Positions 25,358 through 32,848 of a stretch of DNA of 64,000 nucleotides are shown piece by piece. Within the stretch, counting starts at the first letter, position 1. Every line of letters starts with the position of its first letter. The translations under genes and the position numbers were made by a program. This stretch comes from Hamadaea tsunoensis DSM 44101 (GTDB lineage Bacteria; Actinomycetota; Actinomycetes; Mycobacteriales; Micromonosporaceae), in contig NZ_AUAX01000004.1 in the NCBI RefSeq assembly GCF_000428945.1, positions 310,001 to 374,000 of the forward strand, given 5' to 3'. The notes under the pieces were generated by a model. That model searched no databases. It had not been told where the DNA came from and saw only the letters and a program-made list of their open reading frames with translations.

Positions 25358-26234
25358 CGCGCCGACCGAACGACGCAACCCCGCCTCCGAGCGGATCGAC
25401 GAGCTGCCCCTCGACGAGGTGCTACGCCTGATCAACGAGGCGGACGCGGGGGTGCCGGCGGCGGTGGCCGCGGTACTGCCGCAGATCGGCCAGGCCGTCG
25501 AGGCCGGAGTGCGTACGCTGCGCGACGGCGGGCGGGTCCACTACTTCGGCGCCGGAACGTCCGGGCGGGTGGCGTTCGCCGACGCCGCCGAGCTGCGCCC
25601 GACCTTCGCGCTGACGGCCGACCAGGTCGTCGCCCACGTGGCCGGCGGGGTGGACGCGCTGTGGCGGGCGGCGGAGTCGGCCGAGGACGACGAGGCGGCC
25701 GGGCGCCGGGACGCCGCCGACGTGGCCGCCGGTGATCTCGTCATCGGCGTCGCGGCCAGCGGCGGCACCCCCTATGTCGGCGGCGCGCTCCAGCAGGCCC
25801 GGTCGGCCGGCGCGACCACCGGACTGATCACCTCGAATCCGCGGGCCGTGCTCGCCGGGCACGCCGACATCATGATCGGGATGAACACCGGACCGGAGAT
25901 CATCACGGGTTCGACCCGGATGAAGGCGGCCACGGCGGCGAAGCTGGCGCTGAACACCTTCTCCACCGCGCTGATGGTCCGCTACGGGCGTACCTTCGGC
26001 AACCTGATGGTGTGCGCGGTGCCCAGCAACATCAAGCTGCGCCGCCGCGCGGTGTGGACGCTGTCGACCGCCGCCCGGGTCGAACCGGGACAGGCCGCCG
26101 ACGCGCTCGCCCAGTCCGGCGACGACCCGTCGGTCGCGCTGGTGAGCCTGCTGACCGGCACCGGAGCGGACGAGGCCCGCCAGGCCCTGCGCGCCGCCGG
26201 CGGCGACGTCCGCGCCGCCACCCGCCTCTCCTGA
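25335..26234 (+). CDS. murQ: N-acetylmuramic acid 6-phosphate etherase
   Basis: A 299-residue SIS-domain lyase that cleaves the D-lactyl ether of MurNAc-6-phosphate to give GlcNAc-6-phosphate. The segments ESAEDDEAAGRRDA, IGVAASGGTPYVGGAL, GPEIITGSTRMKAATAAKLA and NLMVCAVPSNIKLRRRA match the family closely. GTG 25335 is preceded by AGGCAGGAA and overlaps the regulator gene by 23 nt. With the importer and kinase it supports use of cell-wall amino sugars. Confidence 0.93.
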   Translation: MYVEVEPDAPTERRNPASERIDELPLDEVLRLINEADAGVPAAVAAVLPQIGQAVEAGVRTLRDGGRVHYFGAGTSGRVAFADAAELRPTFALTADQVVAHVAGGVDALWRAAESAEDDEAAGRRDAADVAAGDLVIGVAASGGTPYVGGALQQARSAGATTGLITSNPRAVLAGHADIMIGMNTGPEIITGSTRMKAATAAKLALNTFSTALMVRYGRTFGNLMVCAVPSNIKLRRRAVWTLSTAARVEPGQAADALAQSGDDPSVALVSLLTGTGADEARQALRAAGGDVRAATRLS

Positions 26235-26259
26235 CGCGCCCGCCGCCCCCAAGACCCCC

Positions 26260-26332
26260 GACGATCTTGCGCGAATGCCTCAAAATCCGTCGCATTTGTC
26301 GCGAAGGCCCGAACATTCGCGCAAGATCGTCG
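26260..26332. repeat. dispersed palindromic element, family B, copy B1
   Basis: CGACGATCTTGCGCGAATG and CATTCGCGCAAGATCGTCG are perfect 19-bp inverted arms around a 35-nt centre (CCTCAAAATCC...GGCCCGAA). It lies 25 nt after the murQ stop and may also end that operon. The same arms recur at 58226. Confidence 0.88.
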
Positions 26333-26424
26333 AAATCTGGGGGGTGGGCGGGTGTGAGGAGGGGAACGTCCACGGGGCGAGATCGGCCTCGGCGGTGTTC
26401 ACAAACGGACGTTACCGTGGACGC

Positions 26425-26865
26425 GTGCCGCTCGTCAGTCTGCTCACCGTCGCGGTCGCGCTCAGTGCCGCGACCGGGCTCGGCCTGGCCTGGAAGCGGC
26501 GCAACGGCGACTTCCGGGAGGCGGCCGTGACCGGCACCGAGACGGAGACCCTGCGGCGGCTCGGCTGGACCCCCGGGACGCCGGTCACCCTGCTCCAGTT
26601 CTCCTCGGCGTTCTGCGCACCGTGCCGGGCGACCCGGGTGCTGTGCGAGCAGGCGTCGAGCACGATCGACGGGGTCCGCCACGTCGAGGTCGACGCGGAG
26701 TCGCACCTGGACGCCGTGCGGAGCCTCGACATCATGCGTACGCCGACCGTGCTGCTCGTCGATGCGCGCGGCTCGATCGTCCGCCGCGCCTCCGGCCAGC
26801 CGACGAAAGCCCAGCTGGTGGGAGCGATCAGCCTAGTCAACAATCAGTTCACAACCGCGCCGTAG
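26425..26865 (+). CDS. membrane-anchored thioredoxin-like protein
   Basis: A 146-residue protein with an N-terminal anchor (VPLVSLLTVAVALSAATGLG) and a thioredoxin fold whose active site is FCAPC within TLLQFSSAFCAPCRAT. A cis-proline segment MRTPTVLLVD follows at the usual distance. The GTG at 26425 is preferred because earlier in-frame codons run into palindrome B1. It is followed after 9 nt by a DUF4395 gene; this pair is common in actinobacteria and is thought to handle thiol or sulfur chemistry at the membrane. Confidence 0.84.
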   Translation: MPLVSLLTVAVALSAATGLGLAWKRRNGDFREAAVTGTETETLRRLGWTPGTPVTLLQFSSAFCAPCRATRVLCEQASSTIDGVRHVEVDAESHLDAVRSLDIMRTPTVLLVDARGSIVRRASGQPTKAQLVGAISLVNNQFTTAP

Positions 26866-26874
26866 CGTAGAGCC

Positions 26875-27297
26875 ATGCAACTCGATGTGCGCGGCCCGCG
26901 TTTCGCCGCCGCGATCACCACGGTCGTGCTGATCGTCATCGCGCTCACGCGCAGCGGCTGGCTGGCCGCCGCGCAGGCGGTCGTCTTCGCGATCGGCGCC
27001 CTGTCGGCCAAGCACGCGCCCTACGGCGCGCTGTTCCGCACACTCGTCGCGCCGCGCCTGCGGCCGGCCGCCGAGTTCGAGCCCGCCGAACCGGTCCGCT
27101 TCGCGCAGGGCGTCGGCTTCGTGTTCGCCGCCGTCGCCGCGATCGGCTTCCTCGCCGGCTCCACCGCCGTCGGCCTCGTCGCCACCGCGTGCGCGCTGAT
27201 CGCCGCGTTCCTCAACGCCGCCTTCGGGCTGTGCCTGGGCTGCGAGGCGTACCTGCTGCTGCGCCGGACGTTCACGCGAGCAACGCCGACGCCGTGA
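26875..27297 (+). CDS. DUF4395 membrane protein
   Basis: A 140-residue protein with four transmembrane segments beginning MQLDVRGPRFAAAITTVVLI. Near the C-terminus is FGLCLGCEAYLL, a CxxC in the last helix that is typical of DUF4395 and suggests redox exchange with the thioredoxin-like neighbour. Its last 26 nt overlap the 3' end of the convergent deacetylase-like gene, so no terminator separates them. Confidence 0.85.
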   Translation: MQLDVRGPRFAAAITTVVLIVIALTRSGWLAAAQAVVFAIGALSAKHAPYGALFRTLVAPRLRPAAEFEPAEPVRFAQGVGFVFAAVAAIGFLAGSTAVGLVATACALIAAFLNAAFGLCLGCEAYLLLRRTFTRATPTP

Positions 27298-28027
27298 CCG
27301 GCTCCAGGCCGCGGTCGCGCAGGCCGCGCACCAGCTCCGGCAGTGCCTCCACCGTCCCGGCGTGCCCGAAATGCAGGCTCAGGATCGACCCCGGCTGTAC
27401 GCCGGCCAGCGCGTTCGCCACGATCGCGGCCGCACCGGGGTCGGTGTAGTCGAGGGTGTCCACGTCGTACGCGAGGCACGTCGGGTAGCCGGCCTTCCTG
27501 GCCTGCGCCTCGATCGACGCCGTCGACCGGGGTGTCTGCGACGGGCGGAACCAGCGGCCCCGCGTACCGGTGAGGCGGCGCAGCGTCTCGGCGCAGCGGT
27601 GGATCTCCGCGTACTGCCCGGTGCCGGCCATGCTCGCCAGGTCGAGATGGCTGTACGTGTGGTTGCCGAGCTCGTGGCCGCCGTCGAGGATCTTCTTCGC
27701 CCACTGTGGACTGCCGTCGAGCCACGCCCCGACCGCGAACACCGTCACCGGCGCGTGCAGATCGGCGAGCGTGCTCAGCGCCGCGCGTACCAGGGAATCT
27801 TCGCCTTGGCCGTGGAAGGTGAGGGCGACCTGGCGACGGTCGCGCGGGCCGTGGACGACCTCGGCGGGCAGCGGCGGCGCGGACGGTGCGGCCGGCGGCG
27901 ACGGGCTCGGCGCGGGCGAGCCGGACGGCGCGGGTGCGGAGACCGGGGCCTCGGGGCCGCACCCGGCGAGCAGGACGCCGCCCGCGGCGAGCGCGGCGGT
28001 GAGGGCGTCCCTGCGGCTGAGCTGCAT
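27272..28027 (-). CDS. NodB-fold lipoprotein with altered first catalytic motif
   Basis: A 251-residue exported lipoprotein: signal MQLSRRDALTAALAAGGVLL then AGC lipobox, a Pro/Ser linker and a polysaccharide deacetylase (NodB) fold. The metal motif HxxxH is intact (GNHTYSHLD). Motif 1, normally TFDDGP with the catalytic Asp pair, reads TFHGQGE here, so the usual catalytic base is missing. Motif 3 is RWFRPSQTP and the C-terminal LSLHFGH replaces the usual L-x-H-D. It may have altered activity or act as a binding protein. SRR near the N-terminus would also permit Tat export. Confidence 0.82.
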   Translation of the reverse strand: MQLSRRDALTAALAAGGVLLAGCGPEAPVSAPAPSGSPAPSPSPPAAPSAPPLPAEVVHGPRDRRQVALTFHGQGEDSLVRAALSTLADLHAPVTVFAVGAWLDGSPQWAKKILDGGHELGNHTYSHLDLASMAGTGQYAEIHRCAETLRRLTGTRGRWFRPSQTPRSTASIEAQARKAGYPTCLAYDVDTLDYTDPGAAAIVANALAGVQPGSILSLHFGHAGTVEALPELVRGLRDRGLEPVTASALLA

Positions 28028-28042
28028 CTTCGCAGCCTACGG

Positions 28043-28534
28043 TCAGACGACGACCGGGCTGCGCCTTTCCAGCAGCAACACGTCGCGCCACGCGCCGTGA
28101 TGCCGCCCGACCCGTTCCCGTACGCCGATCGTGCGGAACCCGGCGGCGGCGTGCAGCGCGAGGCTCGCCTCGTTCTCGGGGAAGACGCCGGACTGGATGG
28201 TCCAGATGCCGGCGGCCTCGGTCGAGGCGATCAGGGCCCGCAGGAGCGCCCGGCCGGCGCCGCGACCCTGTGCGGCCGGGTCGACGTAGACGCTGTGCTC
28301 GACGACGCCGGCATAGGCCGGGCGCGGCGACACGCGGGTGACGGCGACCCAGCCGAGCAGCGTGCCGTCCGGGTCGAGCGCGACGAAGCGGTGCGCGGGC
28401 AGGCGGCTCTCGTCGAAGGCGGCCCAGGTCGGGGCGGCGGTCTCGAAGCTGGCGTGGCCGCCGTCGAGGCCCTGCTGGTAGATGCGCAGGACCCCGTCGG
28501 CGTGCTCGGCGGTCATCGGGACGATGTCGATCAT
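28043..28534 (-). CDS. GNAT acetyltransferase, phosphinothricin acetyltransferase-like
   Basis: A 163-residue GNAT enzyme. The acetyl-CoA loop is VDPAAQGRGAGRALLRALI (Q/R-x-x-G-x-G/A) and HSVYVDP precedes it; the N-terminal ...IYQQGLDGGHASFETAAPTW resembles the PAT/YwnH group that acetylates phosphinothricin, methionine sulfoximine or similar amino acids. ATG 28534 overlaps the upstream methyltransferase stop by 4 nt, so they are co-expressed. Whether it gives resistance to anything is not known. Confidence 0.82.
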   Translation of the reverse strand: MIDIVPMTAEHADGVLRIYQQGLDGGHASFETAAPTWAAFDESRLPAHRFVALDPDGTLLGWVAVTRVSPRPAYAGVVEHSVYVDPAAQGRGAGRALLRALIASTEAAGIWTIQSGVFPENEASLALHAAAGFRTIGVRERVGRHHGAWRDVLLLERRSPVVV

Positions 28535-29175
28535 CGGCGGAACTCCGCGCGCCAGCGGCCGCCGCGATCGTCGGGGAGCTGTTCGAGCTGCTCCAGACGC
28601 AGCCCGTCGGCGAGGAACAGGTCCAGCTCGGACCGGCTCACCGGGTACGGCGGTCCACCGTCCACAGTGGCGCCTTCGGGTCGCGTACGCTGCACGACCA
28701 GCAGGGTGCCGCCGGGTGCGACGGTCGACGCGATCGCGCCCGTGACCCGGGGCCGCAGCGCGATCGGCAGCGCCTGCACCGTGAAGATCTCGATCACCAG
28801 GTCGTACGCCTGCCGCCACGCGGCCGGCAGGTCGAACAGGTCGGCCACCTCGAACCGCACGGCGCTGTCGGGAAACCGTTCGCGGGCCTGCTCGACGGCG
28901 GTCGGCGAGATGTCGAACGCGGTCACCGAGAAGCCGAGCCCGGCCACGTACGCGGCGTCGTCGCCGAGCCCGCAGCCGACCACGAGCGCGGGGGCGCCCT
29001 TGCCGTCGAGCCCGGCGGCCCGCGCCCACTCGGTCAGATAGGGCGACGGGCCCCCGGCATCCCAGGGGACCACGGCGCGGCCGTGCCCGGCGTCGGCGTA
29101 CAGGGGCTCGAACCAGCCGGTCGCCGCGGCGGTCTCGGCGTCGACATGACTGCCATATCCGTCAGGATCGGTCAT
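28531..29175 (-). CDS. class I SAM methyltransferase, thiopurine-methyltransferase-like
   Basis: A 214-residue methyltransferase with motif I ALVVGCGLGDDAAYVA and VTAFDISPTAVEQA. The N-terminus FEPLYADAGHGRAVVPWDAG resembles TPMT-like enzymes. ATG 29175 has AGGTCAGG close upstream; a GTG 3 nt earlier is equally possible. It sits between an ICMT-like gene (14-nt overlap) and the GNAT gene (4-nt overlap), giving a three-gene minus-strand operon. Confidence 0.82.
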   Translation of the reverse strand: MTDPDGYGSHVDAETAAATGWFEPLYADAGHGRAVVPWDAGGPSPYLTEWARAAGLDGKGAPALVVGCGLGDDAAYVAGLGFSVTAFDISPTAVEQARERFPDSAVRFEVADLFDLPAAWRQAYDLVIEIFTVQALPIALRPRVTGAIASTVAPGGTLLVVQRTRPEGATVDGGPPYPVSRSELDLFLADGLRLEQLEQLPDDRGGRWRAEFRR

Positions 29176-29686
29176 CACCTGACCTTACCGACCTGTCCCA
29201 GGGCGTCCGGCGGGGGATCCAGGCCCGGACGTTGCGCTGATACTCCCGGTACTCGTCGCCATAGGTACGCAGCAGCGTGGGTTCCTCGTAGAACCGGACG
29301 AACGCGGCGGGCAGGGCCCAGGCGCACAGCGCGTACGCGAGGAGCACCGGCCGGCCGAGCAGCAGCGCCTGGCCGAGCAGCGCCACGACGATCGCCACGT
29401 ACATCGGGTTGCGGACGTACCGGTAGAGGCCGCCGATCACCAGGTGTCTCGTCGGGGCGACCGGGGCCGGCGTACCGAGGCCCTCGACGACGAACTGGCC
29501 GAACGCCCAGAGCAGCGCGGCCAGCCCCGCCGCGAGCAGCAGGCCGCCGAGGACCCGCAGCGGCCACCACGTGTGCCCGGCGGTCCAGCCGCCGGTCAGC
29601 CACCACGGCAGCAGACCCACGACGACACCGGGGGCGACGAGGAGGAAGAGGAGGCTGCCGAGCGCGGCCCGGATCCTGTCGGTCAC
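29162..29686 (-). CDS. isoprenylcysteine/phospholipid methyltransferase family membrane protein
   Basis: A 174-residue integral membrane methyltransferase with four or five helices. The C-terminal signature GLYRYVRNPMYVA and FVRFYEEPTLLRTYGDEYRE are the SAM-binding features of the ICMT/PEMT family. The GTG at 29686 is preceded by GAGGAGAG, which selects it over longer upstream starts. It is first in its operon and faces the FAD monooxygenase across a shared control region containing a putative TetR operator. Confidence 0.87.
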   Translation of the reverse strand: MTDRIRAALGSLLFLLVAPGVVVGLLPWWLTGGWTAGHTWWPLRVLGGLLLAAGLAALLWAFGQFVVEGLGTPAPVAPTRHLVIGGLYRYVRNPMYVAIVVALLGQALLLGRPVLLAYALCAWALPAAFVRFYEEPTLLRTYGDEYREYQRNVRAWIPRRTPWDRSVRSGDDRS

Positions 29687-29742
29687 GTGACTCTCCTCGC
29701 GGTTGACGGGGCGTACGGCTGTCCATAGTGTTGTCATCAAGT

Positions 29743-29766
29743 GTTGACCAACAGTTGTTGACCAAC
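29743..29766. promoter_or_regulatory. putative TetR operator in divergent promoter
   Basis: Two direct copies of GTTGACCAAC (29743-29752 and 29757-29766) overlap the palindrome CAACA-GT-TGTTG (29749-29760), which is followed by ACCA. The same CAACA-N2-TGTTG-ACCA order is found at 44995 beside a TetR gene. The site lies 34 nt before the monooxygenase ATG, where binding would block transcription. Confidence 0.5.
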
Positions 29767-29799
29767 GGCTGTCGGCATTCTAGGAGCAGGAGAGAAGCC

Positions 29800-31209
29800 A
29801 TGTCCACCGATGTCCTCGTCGTCGGGGCCGGCCCCACCGGGCTGCTGCTCGCCGGCGACCTCGCCCGCGCCGGGATCGACGTGACGGTTCTCGAACGCCG
29901 CGCACCCGGCATCTCCAACCTGACGCGGGCGTTCGGCGTACACGCGCGGACGCTGGAAGAGCTGGACGCCCGCGGGATGGCCGATGCCCTCGTCGCCACC
30001 GGCTCACCGATCGGCGCCCTGCGGCTGTTCGGCCACGCGCAGGTCAGCCTCGAACACCTGCCCACCCGCTTCCCGTACGTCCTGATGACCCCGCAGTACC
30101 AGACCGAGAAACTGCTCCAGGCGTACGCGGAGAAGAATGGTGTGCAGTTTGAACACGACGCGGCGGTGACGGCGCTGACGCAGGACGCCGACGGTGTCAC
30201 CGCGCGCTGCGCCGACGGGCGCGAGTTCCGGGCCCGCTACCTCGTGGGAACCGACGGCGTGCACAGCGCCGTACGTGAAGCCCTCGGCCTGCCGTTCCCG
30301 GGCGAATCGGTGGTGGCGTCCATCATGCTCGCCGACGTACGCCTCGCCGAACCGCTGCCCGACGGCGTGCTCGCGGTCAACGCGACCGACGCGGGCTTCG
30401 CGATGGTGGTGTCGTTCGGCGACGGCTGGTTCCGCGTCATGTGCTGGAGCCGCGACGGGCAGCGGGCCGACGACGTCCCCGTCGACCTCGACGAACTGCG
30501 CGCCACCGTACGCGCCGTGCACGGCACCGACTTCGGCCTGCACGATCCCCGCTGGCTGTCGCGGTTCCACTCGGACGAACGGCAGGTGCCGCAGTACCGG
30601 GTGGGCCGCGTGTTCCTCGCGGGCGACGCCGCGCACGTGCACTCGCCGGCGGGCGGCCAGGGCATGAACACCGGCCTGCAGGACGCGGCCAACCTCGGCT
30701 GGAAACTCGCCACCGCCGTCCACGGCCGGCTGCCCGCTGCGCGTACCGAGGAACTGCTCGACTCGTACCAGGCGGAACGGCATCCGGTGGGGGAGCAGGT
30801 GCTCAAGTCGAGCGGGAACCTCGTCCGGCTCGCCATGGCCAGCAGCGCGCCCCGCCGGGCGGCCCGAGCCGTCCTCGCCACCGTCATCGGCCGGATCGCA
30901 CCGCTGCGGGGCAAATTCTCCGGCGCGGTCTCCGGCGTCGGCATCGCGTACGCGGCTCCGGCCGGATCGCATCCGCTGGCGGGCAAGCGGGCGGCGGACT
31001 ACCCGCTCGACGACGGGCGGCTGTACGAGGCGCTCCGGACGGGCGCGTTCGTCCTCATCGGAGCGACGGCCCCCGGCGTGACCTGCGCCGCCTGGGCACC
31101 TGGATTCGAGGCACCCGCACCGGCCGTCCTGGTACGCCCCGACGGCTACATCGCCGCCGCCGGTACGCCGGCCGAAGTCCTGGCCGCCCTCCCCGCCTGG
31201 ACCGCCTGA
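29800..31209 (+). CDS. FAD-dependent aromatic-ring-type monooxygenase
   Basis: A 469-residue class A flavoprotein hydroxylase. The dinucleotide motif VVGAGPTGLLLAGDLARAG is at residues 7-25, the DG motif is LVGTDGVHSAVR and the second FAD motif is RVFLAGDAAHVHSPAGGQGM. The C-terminal thioredoxin-like domain typical of PheA/TfdB or rifampicin-type monooxygenases is present but short. Strong AGGAGCAGGAGAG precedes the ATG. The last codons and stop region are duplicated as a 20-bp tandem repeat (31197-31233) just before palindrome A2. Substrate unknown. Confidence 0.88.
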   Translation: MSTDVLVVGAGPTGLLLAGDLARAGIDVTVLERRAPGISNLTRAFGVHARTLEELDARGMADALVATGSPIGALRLFGHAQVSLEHLPTRFPYVLMTPQYQTEKLLQAYAEKNGVQFEHDAAVTALTQDADGVTARCADGREFRARYLVGTDGVHSAVREALGLPFPGESVVASIMLADVRLAEPLPDGVLAVNATDAGFAMVVSFGDGWFRVMCWSRDGQRADDVPVDLDELRATVRAVHGTDFGLHDPRWLSRFHSDERQVPQYRVGRVFLAGDAAHVHSPAGGQGMNTGLQDAANLGWKLATAVHGRLPAARTEELLDSYQAERHPVGEQVLKSSGNLVRLAMASSAPRRAARAVLATVIGRIAPLRGKFSGAVSGVGIAYAAPAGSHPLAGKRAADYPLDDGRLYEALRTGAFVLIGATAPGVTCAAWAPGFEAPAPAVLVRPDGYIAAAGTPAEVLAALPAWTA

Positions 31210-31240
31210 TCCGCGGCTGGACCGCCTGATCCGGTGGCCT

Positions 31241-31315
31241 GATCCGGTTTGGATCAGGGAAATCACCCGAATCTTGGGCCAAGATTACGTGGGTTTCCCT
31301 GATCCACACGGGATC
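31241..31315 (+). repeat. dispersed palindromic element, family A, copy A2
   Basis: Arms GATCCGGTTTGGATCAGGG and CCCTGATCCACACGGGATC flank the core AATCTTGGGCCAAGATT, a perfect 17-base palindrome around its central base. Left spacer AAATCACCCG matches copies A1, A4 and A5; the right spacer ACGTGGGTTT is variant. It starts 31 nt after the monooxygenase stop. Confidence 0.82.
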
Positions 31316-31494
31316 ACGGGCGGGCGCGACGCAGGGATGACAACAGGCGCGCGGCGTGAGCTGGGGTGACGGCGACATGACCCGTCCGATCGGCGGAAAT
31401 CATTCACCTTGCGGGTGAGTGTCTCGAAGACCGGGAAACGACAGCATGTCGGATGGCATTCCCCTCGGCACAGATGACCTGAGAGGCACGTCCC

Positions 31495-32670
31495 GTGTCA
31501 TCGAACGATACTCCTCAATCACCGGAAGACCCGCCGCAGCCGCCGGAAGACCCCGCCGCGGACCCGCTGCGCGACGAACGGGGCCGCTACATCCCGACCC
31601 AGCGGCGAGGTGGGGCAGCGGTCGGAGCGGGGGCGGTCGCGGGTGCGGCCCTCGCCGACGCGGCCGGCGGTCCGGGCGCGAACGACGCAGGTGCCGACGC
31701 ACCTGGTGAAACAGCCGGACCTGACGCGGCCGGCAGTGCTCCGGAGGCGGCCGCCGGCACCTCCCCGGCGGACGCCGCCACCGCCGATGCCGACGGCTCC
31801 GCTGCGGATGCTTCCGCGACGGAAACGCCGACCGAAACCCCCGCCGATGCTGCTGGCGACTCTTCGGCTGACGTGGCTGCCTCCTCGGCCGAGGCCGACA
31901 GCGCAGAACCGTCCACTGACGACGAAGCCGCGACCGGCGAGAGCGTCGGCGTCGCCGCGGGCGCGGCCGCCACCGCCGGTGCCGCGGCGGCCGGAGCCTC
32001 AGCCGACAGCGCGCAATCCGGCAGCCCGGCAACTACCGGCGGCGCGACAGGTAGCGGAGCGGCGGCCGGTGGCGCGGCCGCCGGAGCCGGCGACGCCCGT
32101 CCCGGCCAGGGCGGCGCCCACGCCGATCCGAAGGACAAGCGCCGCCGGCGCTGGCTGCTCTGGCTCCTCCTGCTGCTGCTCCTCCTACTGCTGTGCTGCT
32201 GCGGGGCGTACTTCGTGTGGTGGCGGAAGGACACTTCGGACCAGGCCACCCCGGGCGCGTCCGCGACGGCCTCCGCCGCCCCGGCCACCTCGGCGGCGGC
32301 GAGTCCGACCGGAGCGGGGCAGACCACCGCCTCGCCGAGCGCCGGCGCGTCGGAACCCGGCACCGGAGCGTCGGCCTCGCCGAGCGCCGCGGCGTCCGCC
32401 GAGCCGAGCCCGTCACCCACGCCGGCGGCGAGCCCGGCCGCACCGCTCATCACCGTGCCGGACGTCGTCGGCAGGACCGGCTCGTCGGCCACGCAGATCC
32501 TGTCCGACGCGGGCTTCTCCACGATCACCTGCAAGGACCCGTCCGGCAACGTCGTCACCGCGCTGGAGGCGTACGTGGTGACGAAGCAGGATCCGGCGGC
32601 GGGCAAGAAGGTCGCCGCCGACACGCCGATCACCCTCAGCTGCAAGCCGCACCCCGGCGGCAAGGGCTGA
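31495..32670 (+). CDS. single-span membrane protein with PASTA domain
   Basis: A 391-residue protein. Residues 1-40 are polar (DERGRYIPTQRRGG), 45-200 an extremely Ala-rich, acidic intracellular tract, then a KDKRRRR stop-transfer and a Leu/Cys transmembrane segment at about 219-238, a Ser/Ala/Pro linker and one PASTA domain at about 319-388 (ITVPDVVGRTGSSATQILSD). PASTA domains bind peptidoglycan or muropeptides. No kinase domain is attached. The N-in/C-out arrangement is like a PknB-type sensor that lacks its kinase. Start is GTG with GAGAGG upstream. Confidence 0.8.
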   Translation: MSSNDTPQSPEDPPQPPEDPAADPLRDERGRYIPTQRRGGAAVGAGAVAGAALADAAGGPGANDAGADAPGETAGPDAAGSAPEAAAGTSPADAATADADGSAADASATETPTETPADAAGDSSADVAASSAEADSAEPSTDDEAATGESVGVAAGAAATAGAAAAGASADSAQSGSPATTGGATGSGAAAGGAAAGAGDARPGQGGAHADPKDKRRRRWLLWLLLLLLLLLLCCCGAYFVWWRKDTSDQATPGASATASAAPATSAAASPTGAGQTTASPSAGASEPGTGASASPSAAASAEPSPSPTPAASPAAPLITVPDVVGRTGSSATQILSDAGFSTITCKDPSGNVVTALEAYVVTKQDPAAGKKVAADTPITLSCKPHPGGKG

Positions 32671-32675
32671 CATCC

Positions 32676-32712
32676 GACGGGCGTCGCACCCGGGACCGGT
32701 GCGACGCCCGTC
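32676..32712 (+). terminator. strong terminator after the PASTA gene
   Basis: GACGGGCGTCGCACC - CGGGACC - GGTGCGACGCCCGTC is a perfect 15-bp stem beginning 6 nt after the stop codon. It isolates the downstream ABC-F gene, which has its own promoter and leader. Confidence 0.88.
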
Positions 32713-32721
32713 TCATCCCTG

Positions 32722-32848
32722 TTGCACGTGCGCGGCCGGCCCCGCTACGATGATCACACTATGAAGCTGTGACACCACCGCCCCTGCCCGCGCCCGAGGT
32801 GACGACACCCGGCGGGCATCGATCCGGAAATTCTTCGGTGGTGTCTGC
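32722..32848 (+). promoter_or_regulatory. attenuator-like leader of the ABC-F gene with micro-uORFs
   Basis: TTGCAC (32722) and TACGAT (32746) with 18-nt spacing form a plausible promoter whose transcript would start close to 32758. At 32761-32772 is ATGAAGCTGTGA, a complete uORF Met-Lys-Leu-stop that would then be nearly leaderless; a second, overlapping ATG at 32750 encodes Met-Ile-Thr-Leu-stop. Immediately after the uORF begins GACACCACCG (32771-32780), which pairs perfectly with CGGTGGTGTC (32836-32845), the region that must serve as the ribosome-binding site of the ATG at 32849. An inner hairpin TGCCCGC...GCGGGCA with GGTG-acga-CACC lies between the arms. Stalling on the uORF would free the start region. 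Drug-responsive attenuation is known for several ABC-F genes. Confidence 0.65.

Noticed and set aside
26260-26332. CRISPR repeat or tRNA-like structure
   Set aside because: The element is a single long palindrome with no spacer series, no cloverleaf and no cas genes in the window.
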